64,000 nucleotides of DNA from Cellulomonas fimi (lineage in GTDB: Bacteria; Actinomycetota; Actinomycetes; Actinomycetales; Cellulomonadaceae). Positions within the stretch are counted from its first letter, which is position 1. Every line of letters starts with the position of its first letter. Location of the stretch: contig NZ_CP110680.1 in the NCBI RefSeq assembly GCF_028583725.1, positions 372,001 to 436,000 of the forward strand, written 5' to 3'. The translations under genes were made by a program, and so were the position numbers. Positions 8,342 to 18,300 of the stretch are shown here, piece by piece. Below the pieces are notes generated by a model, which ran no database searches, was not told the DNA's origin, and saw only the letters and a list, made by a program, of their open reading frames with translations.

Positions 8342-9391
8342 ATGCCCGCCGACCTGCACCTCCCCGACCCGCGCACGCCCGACCCCGCCGACGCCCCGCG
8401 GCTGCGCTGGGGCATCCTCGCGCCCGGCTACATCGCCGGTCGCTGGGCGACGGCCGTCCGCGAGCACAGCCGGCAGCACCTCGTCGCGGCCGGGTCGCGG
8501 TCCGTCGAGCGGGCGCAGGCGTTCGCCGACGAGCACGGGATCGAGCGCGCGCACGGGTCGTACGAGGCGCTTGTCGGGGACCCCGGGATCGACGCGGTCT
8601 ACGTCGCGAGCCCGCACAGCCACCACCACGAGCAGGCGCTCCTCGCGTTGCGCGCGGGCAAGCACGTGCTCGTCGAGAAGGCGTTCACGCGCAACGCCGC
8701 CGAGGCGCGCGACCTCGTCGACGCGGCCCGCGAGGCCGGCGTGCTGCTCATGGAGGCGATGTGGACGCGGTACCTGCCGCACACCGACGTGCTGCGGCAG
8801 CTCCTCGACGACGGTGCGCTGGGCGACGTCCACCGCGTCACGGGCGACTTCGCGGTCCGGGCCGACGTCGACCCGACGCACCGGCTCGTCGACCCGGCGC
8901 TCGCGGGCGGCGTGCTGCTCGACCTCGGGGTGTACCCCGTCGCGTTCGCGTCGTTCGTCGCGCGGCACGCGGGCCTCGGCGTCGCGCCGTCGACCGTGCA
9001 GGCGTCGGGGTCGCTCACGTCCACGGGTGTCGACGCGCAGGTCAGCCTGCAGGTCGCGTACGGCGCCGCGCAGGCGCAGCTGTTCACGTCGATGCTCACC
9101 GCGACCGGCCAGACCACCACGGTGCACGGCTCCGCGGGCCACGTCGCGGTCGACGAGTCCGCCTACCTGCCGTCCGCGCTCACGGTGACGGTCGGCGAGC
9201 GCACCGCCCGCTGGGACGCCAACCGCGTCACCGGGTACGGCGGCCTCGCGTTCCAGGCGGCAGCGTTCGCGACGTACGTCGCCGAGGGGCGGACGGACTC
9301 CCCGCTGCTCCCGCTCGCCGAGACGGTCCGGATCCTCGAGACGACCGACGAGGCCCGCCGCCAGCTCGGCGTCGTCTACCCGGGGGAGTGA
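8342..9391 (+). CDS. Gfo/Idh/MocA family NAD(P)-dependent oxidoreductase
   Basis: A 349-residue dehydrogenase. The N-terminal Rossmann domain (WGILAPGYIAGRWATAV, residues 22-38) is followed by the family segment HVLVEKAFTRN, where the usual EKP is EKA. The C-terminal GFO_IDH_MocA domain contains GGVLLDLGVYPV. Related proteins act on sugars, inositol, or dihydrodiols; the substrate is not predictable. It follows udgX by 57 bases on the same strand, though no functional link is evident. Confidence 0.86.
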   Translation: MPADLHLPDPRTPDPADAPRLRWGILAPGYIAGRWATAVREHSRQHLVAAGSRSVERAQAFADEHGIERAHGSYEALVGDPGIDAVYVASPHSHHHEQALLALRAGKHVLVEKAFTRNAAEARDLVDAAREAGVLLMEAMWTRYLPHTDVLRQLLDDGALGDVHRVTGDFAVRADVDPTHRLVDPALAGGVLLDLGVYPVAFASFVARHAGLGVAPSTVQASGSLTSTGVDAQVSLQVAYGAAQAQLFTSMLTATGQTTTVHGSAGHVAVDESAYLPSALTVTVGERTARWDANRVTGYGGLAFQAAAFATYVAEGRTDSPLLPLAETVRILETTDEARRQLGVVYPGE

Positions 9392-9482
9392 CGCACGGCC
9401 CCGCGACGGGTGCGACCGATGTCACGTCCGCCCAGGTCGGCCCGCCGCGCGCACGCGCTGGACGGATGACAGCATCGGACCG

Positions 9483-10175
9483 ATGAGGTCCCCCCTGCAC
9501 CTGGCCGCCGCCGGAATCGGACCGCATGCGAGCCTCGGTGCCGCCACGTCGGAGGCCGAGCTCACCGGTCTCGTCGGGTGGGTCGTGTCGGTCATCGCCA
9601 CGCTGGGGCCGATCGGCGTGGGTCTGCTCGTCGCGCTCGAGAACGTCTTCCCGCCGCTGCCGTCCGAGGTCGTGCTGCCCGTCGCCGGGTACGTCGCGAG
9701 CCAGGGGCAGATGTCGCTCGTGTGGGCGATCGTCGCCTCGACGCTCGGCTCGCTGATCGGGGCGTGGGTGCTCTACGCGATCGGTGCGAGCGTCGGGCGG
9801 GTGCGGCTGCGGCGCTGGCTCGGCAAGGTCCCGCTCGTCGAGGTCGAGGACCTGGACCGGTCCGAGCAGTGGTTCGTGCGCCACGGCGGCGCCGCGGTCC
9901 TGGTCGGCCGGTGCGTGCCCGTCGTCCGCAGCCTCGTGTCGATCCCGGCGGGCGTCGAGCGGATGCCGCTCGTGCGGTTCAGCGTCTTCACTCTCATCGG
10001 GTCGGGCGTATGGAACGCGGGCCTGATCCTCGCGGGGTACGCGCTCGGGGACCGGTGGGAGGACATCGGGCGGTACAGCGACTGGCTCAACTGGCTCGTG
10101 TACGCGATCCTCGCGTGGCTCGTCGGGCGGTTCGTCTGGACGCGCACGCGCCGGCGCCGGACCGTCCCGGACTGA
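9483..10175 (+). CDS. DedA family (VTT domain) membrane protein
   Basis: A 230-residue polytopic membrane protein. The DedA hallmarks ENVFPPLPSEVVLPVAGY (acidic/proline re-entrant loop) and GRCVPVVRSLVSIPAG (the Arg-containing motif) are both present. DedA proteins move undecaprenyl phosphate or other phospholipids across the membrane and affect envelope stress and drug tolerance. Five to six hydrophobic segments are visible and the tail is basic (TRTRRRR). The stop is 12 bases from the convergent DUF4190 gene. Confidence 0.9.
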   Translation: MRSPLHLAAAGIGPHASLGAATSEAELTGLVGWVVSVIATLGPIGVGLLVALENVFPPLPSEVVLPVAGYVASQGQMSLVWAIVASTLGSLIGAWVLYAIGASVGRVRLRRWLGKVPLVEVEDLDRSEQWFVRHGGAAVLVGRCVPVVRSLVSIPAGVERMPLVRFSVFTLIGSGVWNAGLILAGYALGDRWEDIGRYSDWLNWLVYAILAWLVGRFVWTRTRRRRTVPD

Positions 10176-10187
10176 CGGACGCGCCTG

Positions 10188-10862
10188 TCAGGGGAGCGTC
10201 GCGGAGCCGTCGAGGAACGAGCCCGTGACGCCGCCGCCGTCGACGACCGCGAGGCACAGGCCCCGACGGTCGCCGCGCGACCAGCCCTGCTCCGTCGGCG
10301 ACCACGTGACCGGCCGGACGCCCGCCGCTGTCTCGTCCTCGTCGAGCACGCACGCCCGCGCGACCCGCGCGTCGGCCGCCTGCTGACCGGGCCACACCGC
10401 GTCCTGCGCGAAGTCGAACTCCGTGACGACCTGCGCCTCGTGCTCCTGCGCGCACGGCACGACGCGCACCACGTCGACCGTGCCGTCGTCGGGGAGCTCC
10501 GCGATGCACGTGCCCGTCACGAGCTGTACGGCGTGCGCGTCGCGCGCCGACCCGACGTCACCCGGCAGCGGACGGGTCGCCTGCGCGTTCACGAACCCGA
10601 CGACGACTGCCACGACGACGCCGAGCGTGCCCAGCGCCCCGAGGACGATCCCGGCGACGGCCAGCCCGCGCCCGCGCGTCCCCCGCGAGGACGTGCGGCG
10701 CAGCGCGACGATCCCGAGGACGAGCGCGAGCGGCGCCAGCAGCAGCACGCCCGCGGCGAGCGCCCAGGCCGCGAGCGGCTCGCGCGGAGGGCGGGCGTCC
10801 TCCCAGCCCGCGGCGTAGTACGGCTCGGGGTAGTCCTCCCCCTGCCCGAGCGGCTCGTTCAG
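10188..10862 (-). CDS. DUF4190 / septum-formation-like membrane protein, probable CTG start
   Basis: A 224-residue protein: short cytoplasmic N-terminus, two transmembrane helices separated by a basic loop ending [12 protein letters not shown] (DUF4190), then an outside domain with paired cysteines ([33 protein letters not shown]) resembling the septum-formation domain. The reading frame is open to CTG at 10862-10860, which overlaps the TGA of the upstream gene (CTGA) and follows GGGGG at good spacing. From this CTG the protein begins [14 protein letters not shown], a normal N-terminus before helix 1. The next start, GTG at 10748, would cut into helix 1. It is a shorter paralogue of the upstream gene. 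Confidence 0.75.
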   Translation of the reverse strand: MNEPLGQGEDYPEPYYAAGWEDARPPREPLAAWALAAGVLLLAPLALVLGIVALRRTSSRGTRGRGLAVAGIVLGALGTLGVVVAVVVGFVNAQATRPLPGDVGSARDAHAVQLVTGTCIAELPDDGTVDVVRVVPCAQEHEAQVVTEFDFAQDAVWPGQQAADARVARACVLDEDETAAGVRPVTWSPTEQGWSRGDRRGLCLAVVDGGGVTGSFLDGSATLP

Positions 10863-11998
10863 GAGCCGACCCCCTGCCCCGCGACCTGCACGTCACCCGT
10901 GACGATCGAGCCCGTGAGGTTCGACTCGTCCGCGGTGTACGTGCAGAGCGCCGTCGACCCGCCGGGCGTGTCGAAGTCGTCCGGGTGCGGGAAGTAGACG
11001 TCCGGGAACCCGCCGACGTCGAACAGGCCGGGCGCCCGGGAGTCGATCGCGGTGAAGCACACGTCGACGGCCGCGTCGTAGGACGGGTCGTCCACGTCGT
11101 CGACGACCGGGCCGTCGAGCTGGACCTGCGTGACGATCTCGGTGCTGTGCGGCTCGGAGCACGGGACGACGTCCGCGTCGCTCATGTCGTACTGGTTCGG
11201 GTACTCGGAGAGGCACGTCCCCGGCGGCAGGTCGGTGCGCAGCTGCCAGTACCCCAGCTCGTCGGACGCGTCCGGACCCGCCTGGCCCTCGTCGACCGTC
11301 TCGCCGAGGTCCTCGAGCGCGGACTGCACGTTCTGGTCGGTGGCGACGCGCGCGAAGAAGATGATCCCCACGACGACGGTGAGGACGATCGTGAGGGTCC
11401 CGATGGCCCCGATGACGATCCCCGCGATCGCGAGGCCGCGGCCGTCCTGCCCGGTCCGCCGGATGCGGCGGAGGGACGCGATGCCCAGGCCCAGGCCGAC
11501 GGGGGACAGCAGGCCCGCGGTCAGCAGCAGGCCGCCCGCGCTCGTCGCGAGGGACGCGACCGCGAGGCCGTCGGTCGAACGGGCCGGTGCCCCGTAGCCG
11601 GGCTGCTGCGGGTAGCCGGGCTGTGGCTGGCCGTACGCCGCGCCCTGCCCGTAGCCGGGCTGCTGGCCGTACGCGGGGGGCTGCCCGTAGCCGGGCTGCT
11701 GGCCGTACGCCGAGGGCTGGTCGTAGCCCTGCTGGCCGTACGCCGGCTGGCCGACCGGCGGCTGCCCGACCGGCGGCTGCCCGACCGGCGGCTGCCCGTA
11801 CCCGGCCTGACCGTACGGCGGCGGCGTGGGTGCTCCGGCGGGCGGCTGCGGCGCCGCGGGGGCCGCGGCGCTCGGCACGGCCTCGTACCCGCTCGGCGGG
11901 GGCGGCAGCGGCTGCGTCGGCTCGGGGGCGGCCTTCGGGTCACGCGGCGCGGCGAAGGGGTCGTGCTCGGGCGTCGGCCCGCCCGGCTCGTTGCTCAT
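10859..11998 (-). CDS. DUF4190 / septum-formation-like membrane protein with Gly-Gln-Tyr-Pro tail
   Basis: A 379-residue protein. Residues 1-135 form a low-complexity cytoplasmic tail with GQPPV and [10 protein letters not shown] repeats. Two transmembrane helices with the DUF4190 loop ([18 protein letters not shown]) follow, then an extracytoplasmic domain with conserved cysteines ([32 protein letters not shown]) of the septum-formation type. Function is unknown; such tails often mediate self-association. It is coupled by a 4-base overlap to its shorter paralogue downstream. Start ATG at 11998. Confidence 0.85.
   Translation of the reverse strand: MSNEPGGPTPEHDPFAAPRDPKAAPEPTQPLPPPPSGYEAVPSAAAPAAPQPPAGAPTPPPYGQAGYGQPPVGQPPVGQPPVGQPAYGQQGYDQPSAYGQQPGYGQPPAYGQQPGYGQGAAYGQPQPGYPQQPGYGAPARSTDGLAVASLATSAGGLLLTAGLLSPVGLGLGIASLRRIRRTGQDGRGLAIAGIVIGAIGTLTIVLTVVVGIIFFARVATDQNVQSALEDLGETVDEGQAGPDASDELGYWQLRTDLPPGTCLSEYPNQYDMSDADVVPCSEPHSTEIVTQVQLDGPVVDDVDDPSYDAAVDVCFTAIDSRAPGLFDVGGFPDVYFPHPDDFDTPGGSTALCTYTADESNLTGSIVTGDVQVAGQGVGS
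11751..11795 (-). repeat. Three perfect 15-bp tandem repeats inside the DUF4190 gene
   Basis: CCGACCGGCGGCTGC occurs three times head to tail (11751, 11766, 11781). It encodes the GQPPV repeats of the cytoplasmic tail. Perfect identity at DNA level suggests recent slippage, so copy number may vary between strains. Confidence 0.9.
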
Positions 11999-12040
11999 GG
12001 CCGCAACCTAGCCGACGCCGCCGACGTGCGGATCCCCCGC

Positions 12041-12844
12041 TCAGGGGGTCGTGCGGTCGGCGATGTCGAGGACGACGGGGACGTGGTCGGAGGGCGCCTT
12101 GCCCTTGCGCTCGTCGCGCACGATCGTGACGCCGGTGACCCGCGCCGCGAGCGCCGGCGAGGCGTACGTGAGGTCGATGCGCATGCCCTGGTTCCGGGGG
12201 AACCGGAGCTGCTGGTAGTCCCAGTAGGTGTAGGTGTGCTCGGCGGGCACGTGCGCGCGGGACACCTCGGTGAGCCCGGCATCGGCGAGCGCGGTGAACG
12301 CGGCGCGCTCGGCGGGCGTGACGTGCGTGCGGCCCGCGAACCAGGCGGGGTCCCAGACGTCGGTGTCGAGCGGGGCGATGTTCCAGTCCCCGACGAGCGC
12401 GACGGGCAGCTCCGGGTCGGCGGCGAGCCACCCGGCGGCGGCGTCGCGCAGCCGCGCGAGCCAGTCGAGCTTGTAGACGTAGTGCGGGTCGTCGATCTCC
12501 CGGCCGTTGGGCACGTAGAGGCTCCAGACGCGGACGCCGCCGCACGTCGCGCCGAGAGCCCGGGCCTCCGCGACGGCCGGGTCGCCCCACGTCGGCATGC
12601 CCGGGAAGCCGACCTCGACGTCCTCGATCCCGACGCGTGACACGATCGCGACGCCGTTCCACTGGCTGAACCCGGCGGTCGCGACCTGGTAGCCGAGCGC
12701 CTCGAACGGCTCGCGGGGGAATTGCTCGTCCTTGCACTTGGTCTCCTGCAGCGCGAGGACGTCGACGCCGCTCCGCTCGACGAAGGACACGGCACGCTCG
12801 GTGCGGGCGCGGATCGAGTTGATGTTCCAGGTGGCCAGACGCAT
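12041..12844 (-). CDS. xth: Exodeoxyribonuclease III
   Basis: A 267-residue AP endonuclease/3'-5' exonuclease of the ExoIII family, acting in base-excision repair. The family motifs appear in order: TWNINSIRAR (residues 5-14), LQETKCKDE (catalytic Glu), YVPNGREI, GDWNIAPLDTDVWD (Asp and Asn), and the final DHVPVVLDI with the catalytic Asp-His. ATG at 12844 gives MRLATWNINS, the family N-terminus; the frame further upstream is not protein-like. It is divergent from the SDR gene at 13078. Confidence 0.95.
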   Translation of the reverse strand: MRLATWNINSIRARTERAVSFVERSGVDVLALQETKCKDEQFPREPFEALGYQVATAGFSQWNGVAIVSRVGIEDVEVGFPGMPTWGDPAVAEARALGATCGGVRVWSLYVPNGREIDDPHYVYKLDWLARLRDAAAGWLAADPELPVALVGDWNIAPLDTDVWDPAWFAGRTHVTPAERAAFTALADAGLTEVSRAHVPAEHTYTYWDYQQLRFPRNQGMRIDLTYASPALAARVTGVTIVRDERKGKAPSDHVPVVLDIADRTTP

Positions 12845-13077
12845 GGACGGCGACGTTACCGGCCCCGGCCGACAGCCCGGACCCGTCGCGCGGGTCGGCC
12901 GCGGGGACGCCCGGCCGGCGGTCGTTGGACCGGGTGGGTGTCGACCGGACGGACGAAAAGGACGTACGGGCTGTTCGCGGGGCGAAGCGCCTCGATACCG
13001 TTCGGCCAGCGACGCCGGGGCCAGGAACGGGCCCCGGACGGCGGGCACCCCGCCACGGGCGGGTCAGGGAGGACGAC

Positions 13078-13833
13078 GTGGGCGAAGGGCTGAAGGGGCG
13101 ACGGGCGCTCGTCACGGGCGGCGCCAGCGGGATCGGTCGCGCGGTCGCCGTGGCGCTCGCGCGGGCCGGGGCCGACGTGGCGGTCACGCACCTGTCGCAC
13201 GACCCGTCGCAGGTCGTCGCGGAGATCGAGGAGGAGGGCCGGTCGGCGACGGCGGTCCAGGTCGACGCGCGGCACTCGTGGGACGTCGACAAGGCGGTCA
13301 GCACGGCGGCCGCGGCGCTGGGCGGCGGGATCGACCTGCTGGTGAACAACGTCGGCGGCATCGTGGAGCGGCGCACGCTCGCGGCGATGGACGACGCGCA
13401 CTGGCACCACGTGCTCGACCTCAACCTGTCGTCCGTCTTCTACGCGACGCGCGCGGCCCTGTCGGTGATGCCGGACGGCGGCCGCGTGGTGAGCATCGGC
13501 GCGCAGGCGGCACGCAGCGGCGGCGGGACGGGCATGGTCGCGTACACGACCGCGAAGGCCGCGCTCGAGGGCTTCACGCGGGCGCTCGCGCGCGAGCTCG
13601 GTCCGCGTCGCATCACGGTCAACGCGGTCGCGCCGGGGTTCGTCGCGCACACCCCGTTCCACGCGACGCACACGCCGGAGCCCGCGCAGCGTGCGGCGAT
13701 CTCGGCCGCGGCGGTCGGCCGGGCGGGCATCCCCGACGACGTGGCGGAGGCCGTCCTGTACCTGGTGTCCGACGGCGCCGCGTTCGTCACGGGCACGGTG
13801 CTCGACGTGAACGGCGGCGCGTACTTCACCTGA
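13078..13833 (+). CDS. SDR family oxidoreductase (FabG-like) with altered catalytic Ser
   Basis: A 251-residue short-chain dehydrogenase with the cofactor motif TGGASGIGRA (residues 14-23), NNVGG in the NNAG position, and catalytic YTTAK (Tyr-x3-Lys). The C-terminus NGGAYFT is typical. The segment holding the catalytic Ser reads VVSIGAQAA, which puts Ala where Ser is expected, so activity may be altered. The start is GTG at 13078 with AGGGAGG six bases upstream; substrate unknown. Confidence 0.85.
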   Translation: MGEGLKGRRALVTGGASGIGRAVAVALARAGADVAVTHLSHDPSQVVAEIEEEGRSATAVQVDARHSWDVDKAVSTAAAALGGGIDLLVNNVGGIVERRTLAAMDDAHWHHVLDLNLSSVFYATRAALSVMPDGGRVVSIGAQAARSGGGTGMVAYTTAKAALEGFTRALARELGPRRITVNAVAPGFVAHTPFHATHTPEPAQRAAISAAAVGRAGIPDDVAEAVLYLVSDGAAFVTGTVLDVNGGAYFT

Positions 13834-13920
13834 TCCGCGCGCCGACCCGCCGCCGGACGCGGACGCCCGGCGCGGCCGACGAGCCGGACGCCGGCTGCGC
13901 CCCGGCGACGACGAGCTCGC

Positions 13921-14109
13921 TCAGGCGAGCGCGCGGCGGGCGCGTCGACCCGTGGACTCGACGAGGCGCAGGCCGCGCGACACGAGCGTCGGTCCACCCT
14001 GCGCGTGCTCGACGCGGGACGCGATCTTCCCGGCCACGCCCGCGACGACGGGCACGACGACGGCGGCGATCAGGACGGTGCGCACGCGGCGCAGCAGGAA
14101 GGCCCACAT
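13921..14109 (-). CDS. Small single-pass membrane protein, 62 residues
   Basis: Begins MWAFLLRRVRTVLIAAVVVP: a basic N-terminus and one transmembrane helix (about 11-28), followed by a basic, soluble tail ending RRARRALA. GAAGGAG lies six bases before the ATG, so expression is well supported. No named family is recognised. It sits just downstream of another small gene (14125) on the same strand. Confidence 0.7.
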   Translation of the reverse strand: MWAFLLRRVRTVLIAAVVVPVVAGVAGKIASRVEHAQGGPTLVSRGLRLVESTGRRARRALA

Positions 14110-14124
14110 GGCGGCTCCTTCGGG

Positions 14125-14313
14125 TCAGTCGGGCGGCTCCCCGGCCGACGTCGTCGGGCCCAGGTCGCCTCGGTCGGGCACGCCCGGCGCGTCGGGTGCG
14201 GGCGGCGCGTCGCTCGGCAGCGGGTCCTCCTCGCGACGTGGGTCGTCGGGCGCGAGGTCGTCGAAGACGGGCGAGTCCGGCACGCGACCGGGGTCGGGGA
14301 TCGGGTTGCTCAT
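14125..14313 (-). CDS. Small acidic proline-rich protein, 62 residues
   Basis: A short Asp/Pro-rich sequence starting MSNPIPDPGRVPDSP, with about one residue in three Asp, Glu or Pro, so probably disordered. GGGAG lies seven bases before the ATG at 14313. Fifteen bases separate it from the small membrane protein downstream; the pair probably forms an operon. Function unknown. Confidence 0.6.
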   Translation of the reverse strand: MSNPIPDPGRVPDSPVFDDLAPDDPRREEDPLPSDAPPAPDAPGVPDRGDLGPTTSAGEPPD

Positions 14314-14412
14314 GGGTGCTCCCTCTTCCTGGGAGCGGCCGTGCGGTCGCTCCGCCGGGGTGGCGGGCGACCGCCCTCCTCGACCGTATGTCGGCGACGC
14401 GCGGAGCGCGCG

Positions 14413-15225
14413 TCAGGTGAGGTCGTCGAAGTCCCCGCGGGTCCAGGCGGCGTGCCGTTCGGCGGACCGCTGGACGACGGCGAGGGCGTCGGCCGGGATG
14501 ACGCCGTCGAAGTTGTTGTAGAGCCGGTCGAACGGGCGCCGTGCGACGTGCGCCGCGACGCGGAGCGCGACCGTGCCGGACAGCGGGATGCGGTTGGGGT
14601 AGGAGCGCATGAACGCCGCCGTGCGGTCGGGGTTGGCGAAGATCGTGTCGCCCGACAGCAGCACGCCGCGGCCCTCGGCCCCCGCGGCCCAGTGCACGAC
14701 CGCGCTGCCGGGGAAGTGCCCGCCGGGCTGCGACAGCACGACGCCGGGCAGCACCTCGCGCTCGCCCTCCCACGTCTCGACCACGGCGTCGGGACGCTGG
14801 ACCCAGCCCGCGTCGGCCGCGGACACCAGCACGGGCACGCCGCCGAGCGCACGGCTCCACTCGACCTGCACGCCGAACATGTGCGGGTGCGACGCCGCGA
14901 CGGCGACCACGTCCCCGAGCGCCCGGACCGCCGCGACGGCGGCGTCGTCGACGAAGCCGAGCGGGTCCCACAGCAGCATCCCGGCGGGCGTGCGCAGCAG
15001 CTTCGACTCCTGCGAGATCCCGACGCCGGGCGCGACGGTCAGCCCGAACAGGTCGGGCTCGAGCTCGCGGACCGCGACGCCGTGGCCCTCGGCCTGCAGC
15101 GCGTCGAGCGTCGTCCACTCCTGCCCGGTCACGGGCACCCACTGCCGCTCGTCGGCGCAGATGGGGCACACGTCGGACCGTGCGGCGCTCTCCACCGCGC
15201 ACGTCCGGCAGATCCACCACGTCAT
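14413..15225 (-). CDS. MBL-fold metallo-hydrolase with N-terminal zinc ribbon
   Basis: A 270-residue protein. Residues 1-30 carry CRTC and CPIC, a rubredoxin-like zinc ribbon. The rest is a metallo-beta-lactamase fold: SHPHMFG takes the place of the HxHxDH motif, GGHFPGS supplies the next His, and SGDTIF the bridging Asp. Loss of the Asp-His of the first motif suggests a one-metal or non-hydrolytic site. ATG at 15225 is chosen because GGAGGAG stands just upstream; a GTG at 15240 would lie before that site. Substrate unknown. Confidence 0.8.
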   Translation of the reverse strand: MTWWICRTCAVESAARSDVCPICADERQWVPVTGQEWTTLDALQAEGHGVAVRELEPDLFGLTVAPGVGISQESKLLRTPAGMLLWDPLGFVDDAAVAAVRALGDVVAVAASHPHMFGVQVEWSRALGGVPVLVSAADAGWVQRPDAVVETWEGEREVLPGVVLSQPGGHFPGSAVVHWAAGAEGRGVLLSGDTIFANPDRTAAFMRSYPNRIPLSGTVALRVAAHVARRPFDRLYNNFDGVIPADALAVVQRSAERHAAWTRGDFDDLT

Positions 15226-15293
15226 CGTCGTCTCCTCCACCGCCCGCGGCGCGCACGGCCGCGGGTCCGCCGCCCATGCTGCCGTGGACCACC

Positions 15294-15347
15294 CACGACG
15301 AGGGAGGGGTCACCGAGCCGTGCCCGGTGACCCCTCCCGTCGTCGTG
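15294..15347 (-). terminator. Terminator after the secreted repeat protein gene
   Basis: A long stem: ACGAGGGAGGGGTCACCG on the left pairs with CGGTGACCCCTCCCGTCGT on the right with one bulged base. It lies 12 bases beyond the stop of the 15359 gene and upstream of the MBL-fold gene. Confidence 0.85.
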
Positions 15348-15358
15348 CGACGCGTCCG

Positions 15359-18300
15359 TCAGGACACGGGCGCGACCTTCGGGCACGTGAAGCCGCGCGG
15401 CGGGGCCACGTACACGAACGGCACGGCCTTCGACGTGCCGCCCGCCGTGGTGACCCGCACCTCGGCCTTCCCGGCGGCGTGCGCGGGGACCCGCACCGCG
15501 ACCGCGGTGTCGCTCACGACGCTGACCTTCGCGGCGGGCGTCGACCCGAAGGTCACCGCCGTCGTGCCCCGCAGGTTCCGGCCCACGAGCAGCACGGTCG
15601 TGCCGCCCGCGGTGCAGGCGACGGGGGGCAGCGCGGCCGTGAGGACGGGCTTGGCCGCGGGGGCGGTGACGACCTGCGCGACCGACGTGGTCGACGACAG
15701 GTACGTCGCGTCGCCCGCGTAGGTCGCCGTGACCGTGTGCGTGCCCGCGGCCGGGGCCGCGACGGTGAGCGTCGCGACGCCGTCGACGAGGGCCACGGTC
15801 TGCGCGGGACCCGACCCGACGGCGAACCGCACGTCGCCCGTGGGGGTGCCTGACGGGCTGCTCACGGTGGCCGTGAACGTGACCGGTGCGCCCGACGGCA
15901 CCGACGGTGCCGACGAGGCGAGCGCCGTGACCGTCCCGACCTGCTCGTACGCGAACTGCGCGGCGCCGTCGCTCGCACCCTGCCCGGTCGTCACGACCAC
16001 GGCCGCGGGCCCCGCCGGGTGCGCGGGCGCGGTCGCCCGGATCCGGGTCGGGGACTCGACGACCACGTCGATCGCCGGGACGCCGCCGAACGTGACGACG
16101 GGCGTGCCGACGAAGCCGGACCCGGTGAGGACGACGTCGGTCCCGCCGAGGACGCTGCCCGTCGCGGGGTCGACGGACGCGACGGTCGGCGGCACGGGCT
16201 CCGGGTCGGGGGTCGTGTCGACCTCGAAGGGGAGCTCGACGAGCCGCTGGTCGTACACGGCGTCGCCGACGTGGCGGACGGTCAGCGCGGACGGCACGCC
16301 GTCGGAGCCCCACGCCAGGTCCGGCACGGTGAACGTGACGTCGGCGTGCCCCGTGGCGTCGAGCAGCGCGTCGCCGAGGAAGCCCGCGGGCCCGTGGACC
16401 TCGACGGCACCCGTCGGGACGCCCTGCGCGCCCGTGACGGTCACGGAGACGGTGGCCTTCCGGCCGACGACGCCCGTCGCCGACGCGACCGTCGCGGTCA
16501 GCTCGCTCTCGGCCGTGCCGCGCGGCGGGACGACCAGGTGGAGGCCGTCGACGGTCTCGCCGAGCGCGACGTCGACGGGCACCGCCCTGCTGCGCTGCTG
16601 CGTGCCGGTGCCGCCGTCGTAGTACGTCGTGACGCCGTCGTACATCGACGGCTCGCCGCGCGACTCGGCGACGACCCGCAGCACCCACTGGCCGGGGGTG
16701 AGGCGGTCGAACGTGAAGGCGCCGTCCAGGACCGATCCCCACACGGTGCCGTCGTAGGTCAGCGCGGGGTCGGACGCGAACATCTCGGCGGTGACCGGGT
16801 CGCCGCCCGGCGTCGTCGCCGTGCCGGTGATCGTGGCGCCCGGGAGCAGCCGGAGGTCACCGACCGGGGTGTCGTCGCCCGCGGTGACGGCGACGGTCTG
16901 CGCGTCGGCGCCCGACGCGACGCCGGGGTGGAACGTCACGATCCCCTCGTCGCCCTGCGCGCGGACCTGGTACTCGCCGGTGGGCAGGCCGCGGACGACG
17001 AACGTGCCGTCCGTCCCCGCGGACGCGCTCTGGACGAACTGCTCGCCGTCGAGCACGTGGACGTACCCGCCGACGGGCGTGCCGTCGAGGCCGAGGAGCC
17101 GGCCCGAGACGGTGCCGCCGACGGGCATGGTGACGTCGGCGTCGACGCACGTGCCCGCGTCGAGCGCGAAGACGGTGGCGCCGTCGAGGTCGGTCGAGCC
17201 CGGGTGGTAGCCGGCGACGAGGTCGCTGCCCCACTTCTCGACGCGCAGCACGTAGTCGCCGGCGGGCGCGTCGGTGAGGCGGAACGTGCCGTCGGGGCCG
17301 GTCGAGCCGTACGTGCCGGACCCGCCCGCGGTGGACGTCAGGCTGACGCTCGCGCCGCTCACGGGCGTGCCCTGCGCGTCGCGCACGGTGCCCGTCAGGC
17401 ACACGCCCTGCTCGAGCGACGCGTCGACGCCGCTCACACCGTCGGCGTCGACCTCGACGGGGGTCGCGTCCTCCCAGCGGTGCGCGCCGTCGTGGTACTC
17501 GCTGAGCAGCCCGGACGACGCGGGCGGCCGGAAGCCGACCGTGTACGCGCCGGGGGTGAGGCCGCTGACCGAGTACGTGCCGTCGGCGGCGGTCGTCGCC
17601 CAGCCGGACGCGCCCGTGCTCGACGAGGCGGACACGGAGACGCCGGCGACGGGCGCGCCGTCGGGGCCGACCACGGTGCCGCGGATCGCGGTCCCGGTGG
17701 GCAGGTCGATGTCGCCGAGCGCGGTCGTCTCGCCCGCGACGAGGGTCACGGTGCCCGCCTGCTGACGGTCCTGGGTCCCGGGCCACCACGTCGCGAGGTG
17801 GCCGCCGCCCGAGGGCCCGGACACCTGGACGGTGTGGGGGCCGGCGGGCGCCTTGAGGCGGAACGTGCCGTCGAGCCACGTGCCGCCGTACGCGGACGAC
17901 TGGATCGAGCCCGCCGGGGCGACCTGCACGAACGCCGACGTCACGGGCTGCCCGCCGGACACGACGCGGCCCGCGACGTACGCGGCCGTCTGCAGGACGG
18001 TCGTGCCGACGACGGTCGTCGTGCCGGGCGCGACGGTGAAGGTCGTCGCCGTCCAGGGACGGTCGCCGCCGTGGTAGCCGCCGAGCAGCGGCCCGTCCCA
18101 CGGTGCGACGACCTCGACGACGTAGGTGCCGGCCGGGACGTCCGCGAGCGTGTACGCGCCCGTGTCGTCGGTCGTCGTCGACAGGCCGGCCGGCGGGCCG
18201 TTCGGCGCGAGGAGCTGGACGGTGGTCGAGACGACGGGTGCGCCGGCCGTGTCGGCGACCTGACCGGTGAGGGTCCCCGTGGTCGTCCCGGCCGTGGCGG

